Shown here: one piece after another, positions 44,553-52,404 of the stretch | How the letters are laid out: every line of letters begins with the position of its first letter | Numbering within the stretch: position 1 is the first letter of the stretch | Assembly: GCA_014190235.1 (NCBI GenBank) | Contig: BJGC01000014.1 | Span: forward strand, 1 to 53,048 | DNA: 53,048 bases | Direction: 5' to 3' | DNA from: Actinomycetes bacterium | Lineage (GTDB): Bacteria; Actinomycetota; Acidimicrobiia; Acidimicrobiales; Ilumatobacteraceae | Notes under the pieces: model-generated | Seen by the model: only the letters and a program-made list of their open reading frames with translations | Told to the model about the DNA's origin: nothing | Database searches by the model: none | Made by a program: the position numbers and the translations under genes

Positions 44553-45343
44553 GACTTCAGCGTACTTGCCGAGATTGACCGACGCCACGGGAAAATGGGT
44601 GCACGCCGGCCCGCAAAGGCTTCAAGGCCCTGGGCTAATTCTCCCGATGTATTGACTTGTTCTTCCCATGCCCTTTGCGTTGATTCCAGAACTGAACCAT
44701 GAGCCATGATCTGGGCGATCATTTGCTTCGTCGCCACTTGAGTGAGTTCAGAGCGCTCCAACAACTGGGCTACTAATTCGTCAAGTCGAGTCCCCATCGA
44801 GGCAGAGTCATGTACTTCATCAACGAGACCAATACGGCTCGCGGCCATGGCATCAATGAGCTCGGCAGTAAACATCAAGTGCTTTGTATTGGATGGTCCG
44901 ACCAACTGCACAATTCGCGTGAGCGCATTTGATGGATACACGATGCCTAATTTTGCCGGCGTGATTCCGAACTGGGCCGTCATGTCACACATCCGAATGT
45001 CGCACGCAGTTGCGATGCTGACTCCTCCGCCGACACAGTTTCCTTGAATATAGGCAATCGTTGGTCCCGGAAAATTTGCTAATGCTTCTTCGGCTCGCCA
45101 ATTTACTTTGCCATAGTCGCCACCGATGCCACCCGATAGTCCTGAGATATCGGCACCCGCACAGAAGTGTTCACCAGCACCACGCACGACTAATACGCGC
45201 ACGTCGGATTGGTCGGCAAGTTCGGTCAGCACATCGCCGAAATCTTGCCACATCTCAAATGTGAAGGAGTTTCGCTTTGCAGGTCTGTTGAGCAGGAGCG
45301 TCGCAACACCCCCGACGACATGTAATTCGAGATTGCTTGACAT
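44549..45343 (-). CDS. enoyl-CoA hydratase/isomerase family protein (crotonase fold), third, inside the Mo-cofactor operon
   Basis: 264 residues. Oxyanion motif EHFCAGADISGL and AYIQGNCVGGGVSIATACDIRMC are present. The position of the first hydratase Glu reads FGITPAKLG, so Ala replaces it. It lies between moaA (2 bp gap) and moaC (4 bp overlap) and must be cotranscribed with them. Why a CoA-ester enzyme should be in the cofactor operon is not apparent. The C terminus is Arg/Trp-rich (RRAPIFPWRRS). Confidence 0.87.
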   Translation of the reverse strand: MSSNLELHVVGGVATLLLNRPAKRNSFTFEMWQDFGDVLTELADQSDVRVLVVRGAGEHFCAGADISGLSGGIGGDYGKVNWRAEEALANFPGPTIAYIQGNCVGGGVSIATACDIRMCDMTAQFGITPAKLGIVYPSNALTRIVQLVGPSNTKHLMFTAELIDAMAASRIGLVDEVHDSASMGTRLDELVAQLLERSELTQVATKQMIAQIMAHGSVLESTQRAWEEQVNTSGELAQGLEAFAGRRAPIFPWRRSISASTLKS

Positions 45344-45345
45344 CG

Positions 45346-46365
45346 TTATCCGCCGATTTGGCTCATACTACGATTTGGACGGATGAAGTTCACATGACCT
45401 ATCTGATGTCCCGCCCACTTTGTTGCGACAGCACTGCGAATCAACGTGGCGATATCGTCGTCGGTTCCGCCGTTGCGCAAAACGGCGCGAACATCAAACT
45501 CAGTCGTCGAAAATAGACATGTTCGAAACTGACCATCAGCAGTAATGCGCACACGGTCACAATCAGCACAGAACGGCTTTGTCACGGAGGGGATGACGCC
45601 GACAACTCCGCGGCCATCAAGATAACGCCATCTGTCTGCGGGAGCAGCGCCACGTGCTGACATCTGTTCGAGTGGATACACCGCGCTGATTGCGGCCACG
45701 ATCTCGTCTTGACTCACAACTTTTTTCATGCCCCATTCTTCACTTGCGTCGAGTGGCATGAACTCGATGAATCGCACTTCTACGCCCGTGTCGCGACCAA
45801 AAGTAGCAAGGGATACAATCTCGTCGTCATTCATTCCCCGTTCGATAACGGCGTTCAGTTTGACAGGTGAAAATCCGGCGTCTTGGGCGACTTTGATGCC
45901 TTCGAGCACATTTTCTAATTCGTCTCGCCGTGTCATTTGTTCGAATCGTTCACGATGTAATGAGTCGAGGCTGACATTGATACGACTGAGGCCAGCCGCT
46001 TTGAGTTCGTAGGCAATGTTGCGCAATGTTGATGCATTTGTGGTGAGCGCGATATCAGGCTGTTTACCCGCAAACTCAGATGATGCTGTTGTCGGTACTC
46101 GCAGTTTGGACAACTTGTCAATCAGTACCGTGAGATGCGCCCGAACGGTTGGTTCTCCGCCAGTAAGACGCAAACTGTCGACTTCAAAATGCTCAACACA
46201 AATTCGAGCGACTCGTTCGATCTCTTCAAAACTCAGAATCTCGCTGCGGTCCAACCAAACCATTCCTTCTGCCGGCATGCAATACGTGCAGCGAAAATTG
46301 CAACGGTCAGTGACTGAGATTCGCAAGTCGCGCACGGTTCGCCCAAAAGGGTCAACTAATTCCAC
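45346..46365 (-). CDS. moaA: GTP 3',8-cyclase
   Basis: First step of molybdenum cofactor synthesis: radical SAM conversion of GTP to 3',8-cyclo-GTP. 339 residues from a GTG. N-terminal cluster motif CNFRCTYC, C-terminal cluster motif CADCDRVR plus a third Cys in FRTCLF, and the required C-terminal Gly-Gly (SQIGG). A TAGGCT hexamer 6 nt before the GTG indicates a leaderless mRNA. Followed by the crotonase and moaC. Confidence 0.96.
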   Translation of the reverse strand: MELVDPFGRTVRDLRISVTDRCNFRCTYCMPAEGMVWLDRSEILSFEEIERVARICVEHFEVDSLRLTGGEPTVRAHLTVLIDKLSKLRVPTTASSEFAGKQPDIALTTNASTLRNIAYELKAAGLSRINVSLDSLHRERFEQMTRRDELENVLEGIKVAQDAGFSPVKLNAVIERGMNDDEIVSLATFGRDTGVEVRFIEFMPLDASEEWGMKKVVSQDEIVAAISAVYPLEQMSARGAAPADRWRYLDGRGVVGVIPSVTKPFCADCDRVRITADGQFRTCLFSTTEFDVRAVLRNGGTDDDIATLIRSAVATKWAGHQIGHVNFIRPNRSMSQIGG

Positions 46366-46371
46366 AATGCC

Positions 46372-46377
46372 AGCCTA
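46372..46377 (-). promoter_or_regulatory. probable -10 element of moaA
   Basis: TAGGCT on the minus strand, 6 nt before the GTG at 46365. It overlaps the last codon and stop region of moeA. Confidence 0.5.
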
Positions 46378-47628
46378 GACACTCGCATCGTCGTTAGGCC
46401 CAGACGCCAACACTGGTCCAATCAATAATGCCCATGCGTCTTGGCCTGCGGATATGCCGTCACCATCTGGTATTTCAAGCAACGCATTTGCCATCGATGA
46501 AGCCGCTAATTGGTGGCTTCCCTGAGCCCCACTGCGCGACACATGAACTCTGCCGTCTGGGCCCCACTGAGCAAATACTCGATCAAAATGCACCTTGGAG
46601 TCGCGCTTGCGACTGATTGCCTCGTCTACGACCACTCGCACTCTTTGGCGGTGTGCGCCTACCCCGTGGCCGCACATCATACGTAGCGCTGGTCGCGCCA
46701 ATAACTCAAAACTCACCATCGATGACACTGGGTTGCCAGGCAGACCAAAGACCGGAACCGAGCGACCGTTGTGAGTTAATACACCGAATGCAAAAGGTTT
46801 GGCGGGCTTCATCGCAATCTGCATCCACTCCATATTGGCAATGCGCGACAACACAATCTTTACAACGTCATAGTCACCCATGCTGACACCGCCACTCGTG
46901 ACGATTGCGTCAACTCGAGTCGCAGCATCACGCAACGTGCGTTCAAGCAACTCTTCATCATCTTTAATAATGCCAAGATCAACTGCTGTTGCTCCGGCTT
47001 CTTGCACCATGCGCACAAGCATCGTGCGATTGCTCTCGCGAATCTGTCCCATCTTGAGAACTGATCCGTCATCAACGAGTTCGTCCCCTGTTGACAAAAC
47101 TCCGACAACGGCACGGCGATACACCTGCACTGTTCGGGCATTGACACTTGACAACACGCCAACTGCCACAGCATTGATCACAGTGCCTGCGACAAACACT
47201 CGGTCTCCAACCGTCACGTCAGAGCCTGCTGCACGAATCGCCGCACCACTGGGCACAGACGCCGAGATGCGCACGTGTGACGCTCCCACGCGCTCTGTGT
47301 CTTCGACCATCACTATCGCATCAGCACCCATTGGGATAGGTGCCCCCGTCATAATGCGAATCGCCTCACCTGCACCCACTGCAATTGTTGGCGCTGCACC
47401 CGCTGCCAGTTCTCCAATCACACGCAACTCGCACGGAACATGTTGAACATCTGCGGCACGAACCGCATAACCATCAACGGCAGTGTTTGCGAAAGGCGGG
47501 ACATTTTCAGCGGCGATAACATCACAAGCCAACACACAGCCATACGCATCGGCAAACGAAACCTCAACAACTGGCAAAACAGACATCTGTTGCCACACGG
47601 CGTCGCGGGCGTTGCGCAGAGAAATCAT
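46375..47628 (-). CDS. moeA: molybdopterin molybdotransferase (MoeA/Glp)
   Basis: Inserts molybdate into adenylylated molybdopterin. 417 residues from the ATG at 47628; the open frame extends 339 nt upstream but this is opposite another gene and has no homology. Motifs: NTAVDGYAV in domain I, STGDEL and TSGGVSMGDYD in the MoCF domain, and GLPGNPVSSMVSF. A TACCGT hexamer 7 nt before the ATG supports the start. In some actinobacteria a paralogue, Glp, has moved into cell division together with GlpR; only one copy is seen here, so the two roles cannot be told apart. Confidence 0.95.
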   Translation of the reverse strand: MISLRNARDAVWQQMSVLPVVEVSFADAYGCVLACDVIAAENVPPFANTAVDGYAVRAADVQHVPCELRVIGELAAGAAPTIAVGAGEAIRIMTGAPIPMGADAIVMVEDTERVGASHVRISASVPSGAAIRAAGSDVTVGDRVFVAGTVINAVAVGVLSSVNARTVQVYRRAVVGVLSTGDELVDDGSVLKMGQIRESNRTMLVRMVQEAGATAVDLGIIKDDEELLERTLRDAATRVDAIVTSGGVSMGDYDVVKIVLSRIANMEWMQIAMKPAKPFAFGVLTHNGRSVPVFGLPGNPVSSMVSFELLARPALRMMCGHGVGAHRQRVRVVVDEAISRKRDSKVHFDRVFAQWGPDGRVHVSRSGAQGSHQLAASSMANALLEIPDGDGISAGQDAWALLIGPVLASGPNDDASV

Positions 47629-47635
47629 GATGTGG

Positions 47636-47641
47636 ACGGTA
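47636..47641 (-). promoter_or_regulatory. probable -10 element of moeA
   Basis: TACCGT on the minus strand, 7 nt before the ATG at 47628. Confidence 0.5.
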
Positions 47642-47685
47642 CCGCCAGACATAGCAAGACAACAGGACTGGGCCATCAAAAGTGA

Positions 47686-47691
47686 CAGGCT
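47686..47691 (+). promoter_or_regulatory. possible -10 element of the glycolipid-binding-like gene
   Basis: CAGGCT, 6 nt before the ATG at 47698, the same hexamer and spacing as before the MocA-like gene. Confidence 0.4.
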
Positions 47692-47697
47692 AGAGCG

Positions 47698-48264
47698 ATG
47701 TCCAATTACCACGCGCTCCCCGCCAGCGGCCACCATGCCGCATGGAGCACATGGGATCATCGAGCGGCTTGCACTGTCAAACTGCGCTGGGAAAACGAGG
47801 CCTGGACCGCAGAGACCACGCTCGAGCAGGACAATGCAGTCTTGGTGCTGCGGTTGTCTGCTTTGTGGGTAGTTCAGCAAGTGCTGTTGTTTCGAGACAT
47901 GGACGAGCCAGACCTGTGGCTTGGCACCGACACTCATGGCCGATGGGGAGAAATCAATGGGGCGCACCGCCCAGACCTTGACGGGTGTATCGATGTTGAC
48001 ATTGCGGGCTCACCATTTACGAACAGCATCATTATTCATCGCACGCCGTTACATATTGGCCACACGATTGATTTACCAGTCATGGCTATTGATGTCGACA
48101 CTCTTGGCGTAGTCACTCATCCGCATCGCTACACCCGCACTGGGCACGACACGTGGAACTACACATCTCTCGTGCAAAATACAAACGTAGACGTCACAGT
48201 AGATGAGTTCGGTTTTGTAATCGACGAACCAAATGCGTACCGACGCATTACTCACAATCCCTAA
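47698..48264 (+). CDS. putative glycolipid-binding family protein (DUF1089/PA1994-like)
   Basis: 188 residues, cytoplasmic by composition. The pattern LVLRLSALWVVQQVLLFRDMD followed later by VDEFGFVIDEPNAYRRI matches the ending VDExGxVxDxPxxxRR of the PA1994-like family, which has a fold related to LolA/LppX-type lipid binders. Function is not established for the family. Divergent from moeA (69 bp between start codons). Ends with no gap against galU on the other strand. Confidence 0.7.
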   Translation: MSNYHALPASGHHAAWSTWDHRAACTVKLRWENEAWTAETTLEQDNAVLVLRLSALWVVQQVLLFRDMDEPDLWLGTDTHGRWGEINGAHRPDLDGCIDVDIAGSPFTNSIIIHRTPLHIGHTIDLPVMAIDVDTLGVVTHPHRYTRTGHDTWNYTSLVQNTNVDVTVDEFGFVIDEPNAYRRITHNP

Positions 48265-49131
48265 TCAGGACAATCGCTCTCGCAGCCAAGCTTCAAGTGA
48301 TGGACCGACATCGCCACGCTGAAGTGCAATATCAATCACGGCGGTCAACCAACCCTGAGGTGTTCCGGTGTCGTAGCGCGCACTCTTGTTCATGATTCCA
48401 GTCAATGGAGACAACATGGCTTGTTCACGCAACGCATCGGTCAATTGCAGTTCTCCGTTGGCGCTTGGCACAAGTGCATCTAAATGGTCAAATACATCAG
48501 GCGTCAATACATAGCGACCGATAATAATTAAGTTGCTCGGTGCGTCTTGCTCGCGCGGTTTTTCAACAACATCAATAATGCCAAATGGTCCTGGTCCGGA
48601 ATCACCTTCACGCGGTGTAATTACTCCGTACGCACTCACTTGATCTCGCGGCACTCGCATGAGTCCGACGGCACTCACTCCGGTGTCATGCACAGACTGC
48701 GACAATTGGGTAATCAGACGCGCATCTCCCATGATCTCGTCAGGCAATAACACTGCAAATGGTTCATCTGCCACAACACTGCGCGCGCAACCCACCGCAT
48801 GCCCGAGACCGCGTGGTTCGTCTTGATACACCACGCTGACTTGCACATCAGATCCAATGCGTGCCAATCGATCAGCAAGGTCTTCACGTCCACTTGCCCG
48901 AACTCGTTGCACAATTTCGGCGTCTGGGCGCACGTATGCCTCGATTCCTGGCTTGACTTGACTTGACACCAACACAATGTGTTCAGCGCCTCCGGCAATG
49001 GCTTCATCCATCACAAGCTGCAATGCCGGCACATCAATAATTGGCAAAAGCTCCTTAGGCACAGCCTTGGTGACGGGTAAAAACCGGGTCCCCTTGCCCG
49101 CCGCTGGAATCACGGCAAAACGAGCTTTCAC
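48265..49131 (-). CDS. galU: UTP-glucose-1-phosphate uridylyltransferase
   Basis: Makes UDP-glucose for envelope polysaccharides and trehalose. 288 residues from the GTG at 49131; the frame runs 45 nt further without support. Motifs: IPAAGKGTRFLPVTKAVPKELL at the N terminus, VEKP mid-protein, GRYVLTPDVFDHL, and NGELQLTDAL. A TAGGGT hexamer 8 nt before the GTG supports the start. In actinobacteria galU typically neighbours moeA/glp, as here. Confidence 0.94.
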   Translation of the reverse strand: MKARFAVIPAAGKGTRFLPVTKAVPKELLPIIDVPALQLVMDEAIAGGAEHIVLVSSQVKPGIEAYVRPDAEIVQRVRASGREDLADRLARIGSDVQVSVVYQDEPRGLGHAVGCARSVVADEPFAVLLPDEIMGDARLITQLSQSVHDTGVSAVGLMRVPRDQVSAYGVITPREGDSGPGPFGIIDVVEKPREQDAPSNLIIIGRYVLTPDVFDHLDALVPSANGELQLTDALREQAMLSPLTGIMNKSARYDTGTPQGWLTAVIDIALQRGDVGPSLEAWLRERLS

Positions 49132-49139
49132 AAAGAGCA

Positions 49140-49145
49140 ACCCTA
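49140..49145 (-). promoter_or_regulatory. probable -10 element of galU
   Basis: TAGGGT on the minus strand, 8 nt before the GTG at 49131. Confidence 0.45.
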
Positions 49146-49195
49146 CTCGGATACGATTTAACCCCTGTACCCCCAAGAATCTACGGAGACCCCTC

Positions 49196-49558
49196 TTGCC
49201 TACCTACGTATATAAATTCATTGATTCTGGCGAAACCATCGAGGTGTACCAAGCCTTCACCGAGGACCCCCTCACCCAAGCACCTCACCCAAGCGATGGT
49301 TCTCTGCGTCCCGTCAAGAAGGTTTTTACTCCAGTCGGAATCACATTTAAGGGTGGTGGCTTCTACAAGACCGATAGTTCAAAAAGCACGTCGTCCACGA
49401 CACCGCCCGGAAACACGCCGACTACTGAGTCAAGTAAATCCGAGACAACCAAATCTGACTCGGCCACGCCAACGCCAACGCCAACGCCAACGCCGAGCAC
49501 TTCAAAACCAACTCCGCCAGCGCCCAGTACTGCAAAACCAAGTACATCATCTGACTAA
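49196..49558 (+). CDS. FmdB-like protein lacking the zinc-ribbon cysteines
   Basis: 120 residues from a TTG with GGAG 8 nt upstream. The N terminus PTYVYKFIDSGETIEVYQAF and the block VKKVFTPVGITFKGGGFYKTDS clearly align with FmdB regulatory/zinc-ribbon proteins, but there is no Cys in the whole protein, so no zinc site can form. The C-terminal half is a low-complexity Ser/Thr/Pro/Lys tail with a (TP)n run encoded by an ACGCCA microsatellite. Position divergent from galU and before an SAF protein is common in actinobacteria. Confidence 0.82.
   Translation: MPTYVYKFIDSGETIEVYQAFTEDPLTQAPHPSDGSLRPVKKVFTPVGITFKGGGFYKTDSSKSTSSTTPPGNTPTTESSKSETTKSDSATPTPTPTPTPSTSKPTPPAPSTAKPSTSSD
49466..49494 (+). 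repeat. 6-bp microsatellite ACGCCA
   Basis: Four perfect copies and a partial fifth, coding for alternating Thr-Pro in the FmdB-like protein. Length may vary between strains in whole codons. Confidence 0.85.
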
Positions 49559-49597
49559 TCAGAACCATCGTTGGTCTTGCATGCACACATTGCAAGC

Positions 49598-50209
49598 ATG
49601 GCATGGACACCCAAACTTCACATCAGCACACTTCTCGACAGAGTGATCTCTGCAGTAGAATCACATCGCCGTTGGCAACTCGTTGCAACTGCCATGCTGT
49701 CAACGCTCGCAGTGTTCGCTGTCTTTGGAGCAACAAGCAACTCCCGAGCCGAACACGCACGCTGGGGTGCGTCGTCGCTTGTGCTCATCGCCACATCAGA
49801 CCTTGTCTCTGGCACAACACTCACTGAAGCAAACACCGCAAGTGTGCAAGCACCTCAACAATTTATTGCTCGCGGAGCAGTCACCACATTGCTCGTCGGA
49901 ATGACAACATCTCGGCAACTTTTATCGTCATCTATCATCACGACTCTCGATCTTGTAAGCAACGCCAACACCACTTTGCCAAATGGTTGGCGAATTGTTG
50001 CATTTCCAGCCGACGTCATTATTCCTGAACTTGCGATTGGTGACATTGTTGACGTAGTCACCGCCGGACTAGTTGTTGCTGCTAACGCACGTGTGATGAC
50101 CCCAGCCACGCATGAACGCGGCGTGGAGATTGCCGTTCCGGCTGATCTTGCTGCCACTGTCGCCGCCGCCGTAAGCAATGGCGATACATCACTTGTCGCG
50201 TCTGGTTAA
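49598..50209 (+). CDS. SAF-domain membrane protein (CpaB/RcpC-like)
   Basis: 203 residues from the ATG at 49598 (a TTG at 49571 is also open). One transmembrane segment at about residues 27-46, then an extracellular SAF-like domain beginning SLVLIATSDLVSGTTLTEANT and containing PNGWRIVAFPADVIIPELAIGDIVDVV. SAF domains occur in pilus assembly protein CpaB and in enzymes. No pilus genes are in the window. It follows the FmdB-like gene by 39 bp and converges with uppP (7 bp gap). Confidence 0.8.
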   Translation: MAWTPKLHISTLLDRVISAVESHRRWQLVATAMLSTLAVFAVFGATSNSRAEHARWGASSLVLIATSDLVSGTTLTEANTASVQAPQQFIARGAVTTLLVGMTTSRQLLSSSIITTLDLVSNANTTLPNGWRIVAFPADVIIPELAIGDIVDVVTAGLVVAANARVMTPATHERGVEIAVPADLAATVAAAVSNGDTSLVASG

Positions 50210-50216
50210 TACACCT

Positions 50217-51047
50217 TTATCGCCAGGTGCTTGCGGTGATCAATAGCACGGCAATTCCTGCGGCTATTCGATACAGAACAAATGGTTTCAGACTGCGTGT
50301 GCTCACAACTTTCATTAATGTTGCGATGGCTAACCAACCAGACACCGCCGCCGCAATTACTCCCACAATCATCGGTGTAATAAATCCATCAGGAACATCG
50401 TCTTGTGTCAACTTGGCAAGCTTGAACACCACGGCACCACTAATCACTGGCACGCTCATGACAAATGAGATTCGCGCAGCAGCGGTGCGAGAAAACCCAG
50501 CAGTCCGAGCCGCTGTCATTGTGATACCTGAGCGCGATGTCCCCGGATTCAGGGCTAATGCTTGTGCAACTCCGACTCGCCAAGCATCACGTCGTGTGAA
50601 CGTGTCTTCGTGGCGATTGCCGTCAAGCGTGTCAGCCCACGCCAACAGGAGCCCAAAGACAATCAAAGACACACCGATCAGCCAGGGCTTTCCAAGCGTG
50701 TCATCGATCCATGTGTCGAGCAAAGCCCCGGCAACTGCTGCGGGAATTGTGGCTAATAAAAACATCCACGCCACACGTCCATGCACAGTTGGGTCTTGTT
50801 TGCGCCGCAGCACATAGCGCGTTCCATCGCTGACATAGAGCGACAGATCACGCCAAAAATACCCAACCACTGCGACCAATGTCCCCGTGTGCAACGCCAC
50901 GTCAAATGCTTTTTTTACCGCAACATCAGAAAAGTCGTTCCAGCCAAAAAGCCACGGCACCAGAACGAGGTGCCCACTTGAAGAAATCGGCAAAAACTCT
51001 GACAGCCCCTGAACGATGCCCAGCACAATGGCATGAAGGAGCGACAA
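50217..51047 (-). CDS. uppP: undecaprenyl-diphosphatase
   Basis: Dephosphorylates undecaprenyl diphosphate to recycle the lipid carrier for cell wall synthesis. 276 residues from a TTG 4 bp after the tldE stop, with a GCGGGG stretch upstream. Conserved motifs: LSEFLPISSSGHLVLVPW near the N terminus and NPGTSRSGITMTAAR near residue 165, both in the active site. Seven to eight membrane segments. Its position behind tldDE may be translational coupling. Confidence 0.95.
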   Translation of the reverse strand: MSLLHAIVLGIVQGLSEFLPISSSGHLVLVPWLFGWNDFSDVAVKKAFDVALHTGTLVAVVGYFWRDLSLYVSDGTRYVLRRKQDPTVHGRVAWMFLLATIPAAVAGALLDTWIDDTLGKPWLIGVSLIVFGLLLAWADTLDGNRHEDTFTRRDAWRVGVAQALALNPGTSRSGITMTAARTAGFSRTAAARISFVMSVPVISGAVVFKLAKLTQDDVPDGFITPMIVGVIAAAVSGWLAIATLMKVVSTRSLKPFVLYRIAAGIAVLLITASTWR

Positions 51048-51051
51048 CTTG

Positions 51052-52404
51052 TTAAACCCCGCTCATTGTGATGTCATTAATCACCAAACTCACTCCGACA
51101 GAACTCATCGGCAGCCAATCAATATCTGCACCGACGGCAACAATGTCCAACAACATCCGCTGCAACGTAGATGCAATCGTGAACTCCCGCACTGGCTCTG
51201 CAGTGGCGCCATTACGGATCATCAGACCCGAAGCACCGGTAGAAAAATCGCCCGATATTGCGTTTACACCACTGTGGATTCCTTGCACACTCTGAATCAA
51301 GACGCCATCATCTATATCAGCGATGAGTTCTTGCTGAGACTTTGTACCAAGTCCAACCTGTAGCGCCAGACATCCAACACCAGGCGTTCCGCTACCACGA
51401 ATTGCATTGCCGGTGCTCACTGTCTGGGCACGACGAGCACTGTACGACGAATGTATAAACATCTGCAACACGCCATCTTGCATCAATACATTGCGTCGAG
51501 CAGCCAAACCTTCCCCGTCAATGTCGGTGGCGCTATAGGCGCGCGAATCGGTGGGATCATCGATCAGCGTGAACACTGGCGATGCCACTGCCTCACCTAT
51601 GCGATTGGCAAAAATACTTCGTCCCTTTGACACTGCTTCGCCATTAAGCGTTGACCCAATGATACTCAAAAAACTCGCTGTCACAAACGGATCCAATACA
51701 ACGGTCGTGCGCTTTGTCGCAGGCTTCACTGCTCCGAGCAAACGAGTCGCCCTCTCGACACCATCGCGGGCCGCTTTGTTTAGATCAAATTCATCCGGAT
51801 ACTTGCCGACTGCGAAACCCCAACCGGATTGTGTTTCTCCATTGTCATCGGCAAGCGTGCTGACAGATGTGTAGCAACCGTTCTCGCGACCACTCACCCG
51901 AATTCCTTTGGTAGTAGCAAACGCCGACTCTATTGATGCATCGCTGTAATCAGCAGAGTCAATACGCACACGAGGGTCGATGCCTAATGTCAAACGTTCA
52001 AGTTCTTTCGTGAGTTCTATCTTGCGTGCCGTCGGATATGACTCGAGTTTTTCGTTCCACAACTCTTGTTCGACAACTGCAACACCGTCGGGCTCTGCTA
52101 ACCCTGCCCACTCATCGACGGATCCGAGTTCTGCGTTTTCACGCGCCTCGGCCAGTACTTCTGCCAATGCCGACTCGTCAAGTGTTCCGGCATACGACGT
52201 TCCGGTTCGGCCATTACTGATGACGCGAACATTGATTCCCTGACTTTGTGCTGAGACAAAATGCTCAACGTTTCCTTCATAGACGCGGACTTCTGTTTCT
52301 TGGCCACGCGACACATAGGCCTCAATCTGTTCACCTTTTTTGGCTTGTGCAACAATTCGATCAGCAACGAGTTGCAGTTCACTGTCAAGCGAAGATCCGC
52401 TCAT
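51052..52404 (-). CDS. tldE: TldE/PmbA subunit of the TldD-TldE metalloprotease
   Basis: 450 residues. TldE is the non-catalytic partner of TldD; the heterodimer degrades unfolded peptides and matures some modified peptides in E. coli. Seen: the N-terminal region AEVRVYEGN-type (ETEVRVYEGNVEHF) and the C-terminal block RGSGTPGVGCLALQVG and NAISGDFSTGASGLMIRNG typical of PmbA. Its ATG overlaps the tldD stop by 4 bp. No ribosomally made peptide precursor was noticed nearby. Confidence 0.93.
   Translation of the reverse strand: MSGSSLDSELQLVADRIVAQAKKGEQIEAYVSRGQETEVRVYEGNVEHFVSAQSQGINVRVISNGRTGTSYAGTLDESALAEVLAEARENAELGSVDEWAGLAEPDGVAVVEQELWNEKLESYPTARKIELTKELERLTLGIDPRVRIDSADYSDASIESAFATTKGIRVSGRENGCYTSVSTLADDNGETQSGWGFAVGKYPDEFDLNKAARDGVERATRLLGAVKPATKRTTVVLDPFVTASFLSIIGSTLNGEAVSKGRSIFANRIGEAVASPVFTLIDDPTDSRAYSATDIDGEGLAARRNVLMQDGVLQMFIHSSYSARRAQTVSTGNAIRGSGTPGVGCLALQVGLGTKSQQELIADIDDGVLIQSVQGIHSGVNAISGDFSTGASGLMIRNGATAEPVREFTIASTLQRMLLDIVAVGADIDWLPMSSVGVSLVINDITMSGV

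Noticed and set aside
46880-47446. 188-residue plus-strand open frame opposite moeA
   Set aside because: It is a mirror of the moeA coding frame with low-complexity Thr/Ser/Pro composition, and has no ribosome site or motif.
46375-47967. Long N-terminal extension of MoeA to 47967
   Set aside because: MoeA homology starts at the ATG at 47628, a TACCGT element sits just before it, and the extension overlaps the divergent DUF1089-like gene.
50227-50817. 196-residue plus-strand open frame opposite uppP
   Set aside because: Antisense to a gene with clear active-site motifs; composition reflects the complement of membrane codons.
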